A stretch of DNA of 12,408 bases, from positions 1 to 12,408 of the forward strand of contig JAKSAU010000819.1 of NCBI GenBank assembly GCA_022361535.1, in the 5' to 3' direction. The stretch is from Desulfobacterales bacterium (lineage in GTDB: Bacteria > Desulfobacterota > Desulfobacteria > Desulfobacterales > Desulfobacteraceae). This document shows positions 5,621 through 12,408 of the stretch, piece after piece. Made by a program: the position numbers and the translations under genes. The number at the start of each line of letters is the position of its first letter. Within the stretch, counting starts at the first letter, position 1. The notes under the pieces are model-generated. The model saw nothing but the letters and a program-made list of their open reading frames with translations, made no database searches and was not told the origin of the DNA.

Positions 5621-8600
5621 ATGAGTCAAGATGTAACACCAAAAAAAGACCTGGCAGGTTCTGTCATGGTTCTCGGTGGTGGTATTGCAGGTATGCAGTC
5701 TGCCATCGACTTAGCCAATTCTGGCTATTATGTCTATTTGGTTGAAAAATCATACGCCATCGGCGGTATGATGGCACGGCTGGATAAGACATTCCCGACC
5801 AATGACTGTACCATGTGAGTTATCTCACCCAAACTGGTCGAGGTCGGCCGGCATCTGAACATCGAATTGTTGACGAACACAGAGCTTTTGGAACTGGACG
5901 GAGAGCAGGGGAACTTTACGGCCAAGATAAAAGAGAATCCTAGATTTGTCGATCTTGCAAAATGTACCTCATGCGGGGAGTGTACCAAGGTATGTCCTGT
6001 GGATACGCCCAGCGAACATAACGAGAGCTTAGCACCAAGAAAAGCGATTTTTAAACAATATGAGCAGGCTATACCTGGCGCATATGGCATTTCAAAACGG
6101 TCCATTGCTCCGTGTAAAGCCACTTGTCCTGCCCATGTGTCCATCCAGGGGTTTATCGCCCTGATGCAGCAGGAAAAATATCATGAAGCATTAAAACTGT
6201 TTAAGCAGGAACACCCTTTCCCGGGTTCCTGCGGGCGTGTCTGCCACCATCCTTGTGAGTCTGTTTGTACAAGGGGTGATGCAGATCAGCCTCTGGCCAT
6301 CCAGTATCTTCACAGGTATTTGGCGGATCTGGATTTGGAAGGGGATGATCCATGGCTACCGGATCTGGATGAAAAACGGGATGAAAAAGTTGCCATCGTG
6401 GGCTCCGGTCCTGCAGGCTTGACCACAGCATACTACCTGGCCCAAAAAGGCTACGGGGTAACGGTTTTTGAAAAACTGCCGGTTAAAGGCGGCATGATGG
6501 CTGTTGGTATTCCCGAATATCGCCTGCCAAAGGCTGAACTTGAAAAAGAAATCGCCGTGATTGAAAAACTCGGGGTTGAGATAAAAACCGGCGTGGAATT
6601 CGGAAAAGATATTACCCTGGACAGCCTGAAGTCTGACGGCTACGCATCAGTGTTTATGGCAACTGGTCTTCATGGTTCCAGAGGCCTTGGCGTTAAGGGA
6701 GAAGACCTTGACGGTGTAATCAAAGGCACAGAGTTCTTAAGAGATGCTGCCATGGGCAAAGGCGAAAAACTGTCCGGCAAAACAGTTGTTATCGGCGGTG
6801 GTAACGTGGCTGTTGACGTGGCACTTACGGCAAAACGCCTGGGATCGGACGATGTTACCATGGTCTGTCTTGAAAAACGCGACGAGATGCCGGCTTGGGA
6901 TTACGAGATTGAAGAAGCCCTTGAAGAAGGAATCAATATCGTCAACTCCAAGGGGCCGTTAAGGTTTGTCGGTGACGGCGATAAAGTGTCTGAAGTTGAA
7001 TTCATGGAATGTACCGCTGTATTTGACGAAGACGGACGGTTCAATCCTCAGTATGATAACTGCGCCTTGACCATGTACGATGCGGATAACGTAATTGTTG
7101 CAATCGGGCAGATGGGAGAAACGGAATTCGCAGAAAAAGAAGGCATCAAACTGACGCCTCCAGGCGGATATGAAGCTGATCCTGTCACATTGCAAACCCC
7201 GATTGACTGGGTATTTGCAGGCGGGGATGCCTATTACGGACCTAAATCCGTGGTCGATGCCATTGCTTCTGGTAAGGAAGCGGCAGAATCCATTGACCGG
7301 TTTATCAACGGTAAAGATCTGAATGAAGGCAGGGAAAAATCATACGATTTTGAAAAACCTGAAATCATAGACGTGCCTAAGATGGATCGCGTTAAGGCGG
7401 AGCATATTCCTGTGGCGGAACGGGAGGGCAACTTCAAAGAGGTGACCCAGGCGATAGCCAAAGATCTGATTGATCAGGAAGCTGCCAGGTGCCTGTCCTG
7501 CGGTATTTGTTCCGAGTGTTACCAATGTGTGGAAGTCTGTCTTGCAGGCGCCGTAGATCACGACCAGCAACCTGAAGTTCGTGATGTGAATGTGGGGGCG
7601 GTTATTATGACTACCGGCGCCACCACGTTTGATCCAAGCGGCATGGATGATACCTATATGTATCACCGTTCCAAAAACGTGATGACCTCTCTTGAGTTTG
7701 AACGTATCCTGTCCGCCGGCGGTCCGACTATGGGACATCTGGTAAGGCCTTCCGATGAAAAGGAACCTGAAAAGATTGCCTGGCTCCAGTGTATCGGATC
7801 AAGGGATACCAACCGCTGCGGAAACGGATATTGTTCTTCTGTCTGCTGTATGTACGCCATCAAAGATGCCATGATCGCTAAAGAGCATTCTGAGCATGAT
7901 CTGGATGCAGCCATATTTAATATGGATATGCGGACATTCGGCAAAGACTATGAAAAATACTATAACAGGGCAGCCGAGCAGGAAGGGGTAAGATTTGTCA
8001 AATCCCGTATTCACTCGGTTGTTGAAAAACCGGGTACGGACGACCTGATCCTTAAATATGCCGATGAAGACGGCAAAATGCAGGAAGAAGAATTTGACAT
8101 GGTCATTCTTTCTGTGGGGTTGACCATACCCAAAGAGAGCAAAGATCTTGCTGAAAAACTCGGGGTTGGCCTGGATAAATACGGATTTGTACAGACCCAG
8201 ACCTTTAATCCCCTTGAAACGTCACGGCCTGGCGTTTATGTCTCAGGTTCTTTCCAAAGCCCAAAAGATATTCCGTCTTCAGTTACGGAAGCTTCCGGGT
8301 CTGCTGGGGCCGCCGGTATCCACCTGGCACCGGCACGTCATACACAGACAAAGACGGTGTCCATGCCTGAAGAACGCGATGTGTTGGGTGAAGATCCCAG
8401 AGTCGGGGTCTTTATCTGCAAATGCGGTATTAACATCGCAGGGATTATTGATGTAACAGAGATAGAACAATACACCAAGAACCTTCCCAATGTCGTCTTT
8501 ACAGGAGAGAACCTGTTTACCTGTTCGCAGGATACACAGGTTTCGATCAAAGAAGTGATTGACGAGCATAATCTTAACAGGGTGGTGGTGGCATCGTGTA

Positions 8601-10063
8601 CACCCAAGACCCATGAGGGTATCTTCATGGACACCCTTGAAGAGGCCGGTCTGAATAAATATCTCTTTGAAATGGCCAATATCCGTAACCAGGACTCCTG
8701 GATGCATTTCCATGAACCTGAGAAAGCCACGGCAAAGGCTAAAGATCTGATCCGCATGGCTGTGGCCAGGGTGTCTACTTTAGGGCCGCTGCATGACAAG
8801 CGGATTTCCATTATTGACAAAGCATTGGTTATCGGCGGCGGTATTGCCGGTATGACAGCTGCCAAAGGCTTGGCTGATCAGGGTTTTCATGTCACATTGC
8901 TTGAAAAAGAAGACCATTTAGGCGGCCTTGGCGCAAGACTCCATCACACCATTGAAGGTAACGATGTCCAGGTTTTTGTAAAAGATCTGGTCGATACCGT
9001 GGAAACCCATGACAACATTGATGTACTCAAGCAAGCACTTGTTGTCGGGTTTGGTGGGTATAAAGGAAACTTTAACACCGAGGTCCTTGTGGGATCTTCA
9101 ATGAAAGAGGTGAAAATCGACCACGGGGTAATGATCGTGGCCACCGGTGCTACCGAATATCAACCCAAAGAATTCCTTTACAATGAAAGCGAAAACGTTG
9201 TCACCCAGCTTGAACTGGCAGACTTGATTGAAGATGGAAAGGCTGAGAATCTTGACCGCGTGGTCATGATTCAGTGTGTAGGTTCAAGAAACGAAGACAA
9301 CCCCAATTGTTCCAGAATCTGCTGCCAGAACGCGGTGAAGAACGCCATTGCCATCAAGGAAAAAAGCCCGGATACAGATGTCTTTATCTTGTACCGGGAT
9401 ATGAGAATGTACTCCATGATGGAAGAGTTCTACACCAAGGCCCGTAACATGGGCGTGATCTTCTCAAGGTTTGATAAGGAGAATCCGCCCCAGGTTTCAC
9501 AGACCGATGACGGATTGTCCGTTACTTTCAGGGATCATGTCTTGGGACAGCCTGTTGAAGCCTCCTGTGATCTTGTTGCTCTTAGTGCCGGGGTAGAGTC
9601 TTCGGATACAGAGGAACTTTCCACCATCATCAAGACTCAGAGAAATCCGGAAGGGTTCTTCATGGAAGCCCATGTTAAACTCAGACCGGTTGATGCGGCA
9701 ACAGAAGGTGTCTTTATCTGCGGTACGGCTCACGGTCCCAAGCTGATTACAGAGACCGTTTCCCAGGCAATGGCTGCAGCTTCCAGGGCGACAACCTTCC
9801 TGGCACAGGAATACCTGACCCTGTCAGCGGTTGTGGCGGAAGTCAACCAGGTCAACTGTGCCTCCTGCCTGGTCTGTGTAAGGTCTTGTCCTTACAATGT
9901 GCCGGTGATCAACGAGATGGGCGTTTCCTACATCGATCCGGCCTTGTGCCAGGGCTGCGGGGTCTGCGCTTCAGAGTGTCCGGCCAAAACCATTAAACTG
10001 AATTGGTATGAAGATGAATCATTGCTCAGCAAGGTGGAGTCTTTGCTGGAGGGGGTAATATGA
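5621..10063 (+). CDS. hdrA: Selenocysteine-containing HdrA/GltD/HdrA fusion flavoprotein
   Basis: Iron-sulfur flavoprotein of 1480 residues, about twice a normal HdrA, read through an in-frame UGA at codon 66 (NDC-T-M-U). HdrA proteins usually have Cys there. Module 1: FAD motif GGGIAGM (19-25), C63-x-x-U66, inserted ferredoxin motif starting CTSCGEC (115-121). A GltD/NfnB-like module interrupts it at about 160-567: cysteines 165-216, FAD motif GSGPAGL (261-267), NAD(P) motif IGGGNVAVD (391-399), FAGGD near 532. HdrA sequence then resumes: a Cys-rich segment (624-640) and QCIGSRD with a CC pair (723-743). Module 2 starts near 928, with FAD motif GGGIAGM (1072-1078), QCVGSR to CC (1218-1235) and two 4Fe-4S motifs (1413-1424, 1443-1454). 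The start has AGGAGG 8 bases upstream. The stop overlaps mvhD (ATGA). Likely the electron-distributing core of a MetFV-linked bifurcating or confurcating complex; the direction is inferred. Confidence 0.94.
5816..5818 (+). other. In-frame UGA read as selenocysteine 66 of HdrA
   Basis: The reading frame stays open and homologous on both sides. Before the UGA is the motif FPTNDCTM and after it [16 protein letters not shown], together forming one uninterrupted HdrA signature in which the UGA stands where the family has Cys. No base change other than this codon is needed to restore the protein, which argues against a pseudogene or frameshift. Confidence 0.93.
5834..5851 (+). promoter_or_regulatory. 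Bacterial SECIS hairpin for HdrA Sec66
   Basis: CUGGUC (5834-5839) pairs with GGCCGG (5846-5851), six pairs with two G-U wobbles, closing a loop GAGGUC. The loop contains the GGU seen in the SelB-binding loop of the E. coli fdhF SECIS (AGGUCU). It begins 21 bases after the UGA, inside the distance range known for bacterial SECIS elements. Confidence 0.7.
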
Positions 10064-10503
10064 CAAAAGAATTCGATCCGGTAATCCTGGCGTTCTGCTG
10101 TAATTACTGAGGGTATTCAGCTGCGGACCTGGCAGGTTCCATGAGACTGAAAATCCCTACAAGCTTTAGAATTGTACGTCTGCCCTGTACCGGCAAACTT
10201 GATTTAATCCATGTGCTCAGGGCATTTGAGAAAGGGGCTGACGGTGTGTTCTGCGTCGGCTGCATGGAAGGTGACTGCCATTTTAACCAGGGTAATTTTC
10301 GGGCACGCAAGCGTATTGAACAAGCTGCCCTGCTCCTGGATAAAGTGGGTGTTGGCGGCGAACGGGTAAGAATGTACAACCTCTCCTCCGGTGAGGGGCC
10401 TTTGTTTGCCCAGTATGCTACAGAAATGGTGGAACATATCCGTGAACTTGGACCCAATCCGGTTCGGGTGATCAAACAAAAAAAAACAAGTGAGGCAGCC
10501 TAA
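10060..10503 (+). CDS. mvhD: Selenocysteine-containing MvhD/FrhD-type iron-sulfur subunit
   Basis: Small electron-transfer subunit (147 residues, close to methanogen MvhD) that in known complexes carries a 2Fe-2S cluster and passes electrons to HdrA. The start ATG overlaps the hdrA stop (ATGA) with GGAGG 7 bases upstream. Codon 17 is UGA in FCCNYUGYSAADLAG; the family has Cys at this place (CNWCSYAGADLAG type). Other cysteines match the family: C13, C14, C43 (LPCTGK), C65, C68 and C73 (VGCMEGDCHF). Sec forms of the FrhD/MvhD family are known in other organisms. No hydrogenase (mvhA/mvhG) gene is nearby, so its partner here is more likely MetV/MetF than a NiFe hydrogenase. Without UGA decoding the gene would appear to begin at the ATG at 10141 and lose its first cluster motif. 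Confidence 0.93.
10108..10110 (+). other. In-frame UGA read as selenocysteine 17 of MvhD
   Basis: The UGA replaces the second Cys of the first conserved CxxC-like motif (C14-N-Y-U17). The residues after it, GYSAADLAG, are the continuation expected of MvhD, and the frame upstream has its own ribosome binding site and an ATGA overlap with hdrA. This makes a true N-terminus with recoding far more likely than a start at 10141. Confidence 0.92.
10125..10140 (+). promoter_or_regulatory. Bacterial SECIS hairpin for MvhD Sec17
   Basis: GGACCU (10125-10130) pairs with AGGUUCC (10134-10140) with one unpaired U, closing a small GGC loop (or UGGCA if the last pair opens). The loop starts 20 bases after the UGA and begins with G, as expected for bacterial SECIS elements. 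It is less like the E. coli fdhF element than the hairpin in hdrA. Confidence 0.6.
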
Positions 10504-10519
10504 GCGCAGCAGCTTGAGA

Positions 10520-10540
10520 AGCGTTAACACATTAACCGCT
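10520..10540 (+). other. Hairpin between mvhD and metV
   Basis: AGCGTTAA (10520-10527) pairs with TTAACCGCT (10532-10540) around a CACA loop, with one unpaired C. It fills most of the 54-base gap between mvhD and metV and ends 5 bases before the metV ribosome binding site. No T-run follows, so it is not a terminator; it may affect message stability or metV translation. Confidence 0.5.
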
Positions 10541-10557
10541 GATATGAGGTAAAGGTT

Positions 10558-11226
10558 ATGATAATAGCAGAGAAAAAACCCATTGAAGAAATCATTGAGG
10601 AAGTGAAGGATTTCGACCGCCTTCTCATCCTCGGGTGTAATGAATGTGTCACCGTGTGTGAAGCCGGTGGAAAAAAAGAAGTGGAAGTTCTGGCTTCGGC
10701 GTTGCGCATGTATTTTATCACCCAGGGCAAAGAGAAAACTATTGATGAACGCACCCTGGAACGCCAGTGCGATCATGAATACCTGGAAGAAATCCGGAAC
10801 GTGATTGATGATTATGATGCTGTTGTGTCACTGGCCTGCGGGGTCGGTGTCCAGTTTGCCGCAGAAAAATACCTGACAACACCGTTGCTGCCCGGCGTAA
10901 ATACTGTTTGTTTGGGTGCCAATGAAGACCGCGGGCTTTGGACGGAACGCTGCCAGGCCTGTGGGTCCTGTATTCTGGCAAGGACCGGCGGGATCTGTCC
11001 GGTTTCCAGATGTGCCAAACGGGTTATGAATGGTCCCTGCGGCGGTTCTGCCAGCGGCAAATGCGAACTGGGACCGGACACAGACTGCGCATGGCAGTTG
11101 ATCATTGACCGGCTCAAGGCATTGGACAAAATGGATGACTATGAAGTTGTCACCCCAATCAAAGACTGGTCTACCGACAGAGCAGGCGGCCCCAGAACCG
11201 TAACCAGGGAGGATGTGAAGATATGA
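10558..11226 (+). CDS. metV: MetV, zinc/iron-sulfur subunit of methylenetetrahydrofolate reductase
   Basis: Iron-sulfur partner of MetF in anaerobes of the Wood-Ljungdahl pathway, relaying electrons between MetF and its redox partner. The 222-residue protein has the MTHFR C-terminal-domain family signature: an N-terminal GCNECVTVC (26-34), C71, C94 and C118, then a cysteine-rich C-terminal part with CQACGSC (132-138), CPVSRC (147-152), NGPCGG (158-163), C169 and C177, enough for two 4Fe-4S clusters and possibly a metal site. The ATG at 10558 has GAGG 8 bases upstream. It lies 54 bases after mvhD and overlaps metF by ATGA, so MetV and MetF are probably made in equal amounts. In its relatives MetV occurs with MetF alone, with RnfC2, or with HdrABC-MvhD; this neighbourhood is closest to the last but lacks hdrBC. 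Confidence 0.93.
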   Translation: MIIAEKKPIEEIIEEVKDFDRLLILGCNECVTVCEAGGKKEVEVLASALRMYFITQGKEKTIDERTLERQCDHEYLEEIRNVIDDYDAVVSLACGVGVQFAAEKYLTTPLLPGVNTVCLGANEDRGLWTERCQACGSCILARTGGICPVSRCAKRVMNGPCGGSASGKCELGPDTDCAWQLIIDRLKALDKMDDYEVVTPIKDWSTDRAGGPRTVTREDVKI

Positions 11227-12155
11227 GTCAGTTAAATACCGAAAGCAGACTGGAAAAGGTGATGAAGGCCGGCCACCTGGGTGTAACTTCCGAGTGCGGT
11301 CCCCCAAGGGGCAGTGACCCTGAAGAAGTCCGTGAAAAAGGCAAACTGATAAAGGATCACGTGGATGCGGTAAATGTAACCGATAACCAGACAGCCATGA
11401 CCCGGATGTCATCTTTGGCAGCTTGTGTCCATCTTAAACTGGAAGGCATTGAGCCTGTGCTCCAGATGGTTACACGTGACAGAAACCGTGTAGCACTTCA
11501 AAGTGATATTTTGGGTGCTGCTTCTTTTGATATCAGCAATATGCTCTGCCTTTCCGGTGACCACCAGAGTTTTGGTGACTGTGCCCAGGGCCAGAACGTC
11601 CATGATCTGGATTCAATGCAGTTGGTTCAAACTGTCCGCCATATGCGGGATGAAGGGAAATTCCTTGGTGGTGACGACATCAAACGACCGCCTAAAATGT
11701 TTGTCGGTGCGGCAGCAAACCCATTTGCCGATCCGTTTGAAATCCGTATTCCTCGCCTTGCAAAAAAGATTGCCTGTGGTGCAGAATTTATCCAGACCCA
11801 GTGTATCTATAACCTTGACAAGTTCAAAGAGTGGATGCGCAGGGCTGGTGATAAAGGCCTGGCAGAAAAAGCATTTATTATGGCTGGTATGACGCCCATG
11901 AAATCTGTGGGTATGGCCAAGTACATGAAAAACAAAGTCCCTGGAATGGATGTGCCTGATGAAATAATCAAGCGTCTGGCTGGCGTTGAAAAGGGTAAAC
12001 AGGCCCAGGAAGGTATCGACATCTGTGTTGAGCATATCCAGGAACTCAAAGAAGTAGAAGGTGTTGCCGGGTTCCATATCATGGCCATTGAGTGGGAAGA
12101 AAAAGTGCCTGAGATCGTTGAACGATCAGGACTGTACCCCCGCCCGGAGGTATAA
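11223..12155 (+). CDS. metF: MetF, 5,10-methylenetetrahydrofolate reductase catalytic subunit
   Basis: Flavoprotein interconverting 5,10-methylene-H4folate and 5-methyl-H4folate, the methyl-branch step of the Wood-Ljungdahl pathway, in the cytoplasm. In a complete-oxidising sulfate reducer it would run towards methylene-H4folate; in autotrophic growth, the reverse. The 310-residue TIM-barrel protein shows the catalytic-acid position E24 (TSECGPPRG), the flavin-associated NVTDNQTA (51-58), LCLSGDH (109-114, with D113 matching the folate-binding Asp) and FIQTQCIYN (189-197, with Gln in the substrate-binding position). The start overlaps metV (ATGA) with AGGGAGG 10 bases upstream. It is the last gene of the operon, followed 35 bases later by a strong terminator. 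Fused HdrA-type chemistry upstream suggests its flavin exchanges electrons through MetV and MvhD and not directly with NAD(P)H. Confidence 0.96.
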   Translation: MSQLNTESRLEKVMKAGHLGVTSECGPPRGSDPEEVREKGKLIKDHVDAVNVTDNQTAMTRMSSLAACVHLKLEGIEPVLQMVTRDRNRVALQSDILGAASFDISNMLCLSGDHQSFGDCAQGQNVHDLDSMQLVQTVRHMRDEGKFLGGDDIKRPPKMFVGAAANPFADPFEIRIPRLAKKIACGAEFIQTQCIYNLDKFKEWMRRAGDKGLAEKAFIMAGMTPMKSVGMAKYMKNKVPGMDVPDEIIKRLAGVEKGKQAQEGIDICVEHIQELKEVEGVAGFHIMAIEWEEKVPEIVERSGLYPRPEV

Positions 12156-12189
12156 AGTAGTAAGAATCAAATAGATAGTTTAATACCTG

Positions 12190-12226
12190 AGCCCCGGAAA
12201 ATGATAATTTTCCGGGGCTTTTTTTT
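12190..12226 (+). terminator. Strong rho-independent terminator after metF
   Basis: GCCCCGGAAAAT (12191-12202) pairs perfectly with ATTTTCCGGGGC (12207-12218) around a GATA loop; A12190/T12219 add one more pair. Eight T residues follow. It closes the hdrA-mvhD-metV-metF unit. Confidence 0.95.
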
Positions 12227-12289
12227 GCTTGCTATGTACCTTTTAACGAAATGGTATTCTTGGCAAAGAATCTGTTATCTATACAGATC

Positions 12290-12318
12290 TTGTTTTTTAA
12301 ATTTATGGCGTTTATATT
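12290..12318 (+). promoter_or_regulatory. Candidate promoter after the operon
   Basis: TTGTTT (12290-12295) and TATATT (12313-12318) are separated by 17 bases. Transcription would start near 12325, about 50 bases before a possible start codon at 12376. Together with the terminator upstream, this suggests a new transcription unit. The rest of 12227-12369 holds nothing else I recognise. Confidence 0.4.
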
Positions 12319-12375
12319 ATACGGTATTGTCCAAGAAAAGTCTTTTCACCAGTATGTTACTTAAAAAGGATGAGT

Positions 12376-12408
12376 ATGGGGTTTTATAAAAAAATCGGTG
12401 TAAGGGTA
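12376..12408 (+). CDS. Possible start of a further gene, cut by the window end
   Basis: An ATG at 12376 has AGGA 5 bases upstream and opens MGFYKKIGVRV, still in frame at the last base; another in-frame ATG lies at 12370. The basic N-terminus followed by a hydrophobic turn would suit a membrane-anchored protein such as a sensor kinase or chemoreceptor, but 11 residues are too few for any assignment. Confidence 0.35.
   Translation, partial: MGFYKKIGVRV

Noticed and set aside
5816..5818. In-frame stop making hdrA a pseudogene or a frameshift
   Set aside because: Homology continues in the same frame on both sides, the UGA is exactly at a conserved Cys position, a SECIS-like hairpin follows, and the adjacent gene shows the same pattern.
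10141..10503. MvhD starting at the ATG at 10141
   Set aside because: This removes the conserved first Cys motif and leaves no good ribosome binding site; the frame from 10060 has GGAGG and an ATGA overlap with hdrA.
12201..12389. Plus-strand open frame of 62 codons after metF
   Set aside because: It starts inside the terminator stem and runs through its T-tract; low-complexity product without protein-like features.

Overview
The window looks like a chromosomal segment of an anaerobic, selenocysteine-using deltaproteobacterium of the sulfate-reducer type (Desulfobacteraceae-like). This is inferred from gene content: a HdrA/MvhD/MetV/MetF cluster of the Wood-Ljungdahl carbonyl/methyl pathway, an acyl-CoA dehydrogenase of about 600 residues, moderate GC, and two in-frame UGA codons at conserved cysteine positions. 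There are no tRNA or rRNA genes, transposases or CRISPR arrays.

Layout. (1) 1-214: intergenic DNA with a large imperfect palindrome. (2) 215-2062, minus strand: an acyl-CoA dehydrogenase. (3) 2063-2375: a divergent AT-rich promoter region with two adjacent inverted repeats, possible operators. (4) 2376-4814, plus strand: a two-gene unit, a metallo-beta-lactamase-fold hydrolase and an AmpG-like major-facilitator permease. (5) 4815-5620: about 800 bases without a protein gene. It holds an AT-rich palindrome, a candidate promoter, a run of hairpins and a very strong intrinsic terminator about 100 bases before the next gene. This looks like a structured leader with an attenuator, or a stand-alone small RNA. 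(6) 5621-12155, plus strand: the main operon, hdrA-mvhD-metV-metF, closed by a strong terminator at 12190-12226. (7) 12227-12408: a candidate promoter and possibly the first codons of a further gene cut by the window end.

The main operon is the notable part. Its first gene is a 1480-residue flavoprotein interrupted by UGA at codon 66, at the usual cysteine of the HdrA motif near FPTNDC. It is a three-part fusion: a HdrA module, a GltD/NfnB-like NAD(P)H-oxidoreductase module inserted inside it, and a second HdrA module ending in a two-cluster ferredoxin domain. Its stop overlaps the start of mvhD, which also has an in-frame UGA (codon 17) in its first Cys motif. Each UGA is followed at the right distance by a hairpin of bacterial SECIS type. 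Conventional gene calling would miss the N-termini of both proteins. metV and metF follow and encode the iron-sulfur and flavin/catalytic subunits of methylenetetrahydrofolate reductase. Together the four genes predict a soluble complex linking methyl-H4folate/methylene-H4folate interconversion to NAD(P) and low-potential iron-sulfur carriers, possibly by flavin-based bifurcation or confurcation. Unlike the known MetFV-HdrABC-MvhD arrangement, there are no hdrB or hdrC genes here; the inserted GltD-like module and second HdrA module may take their place.
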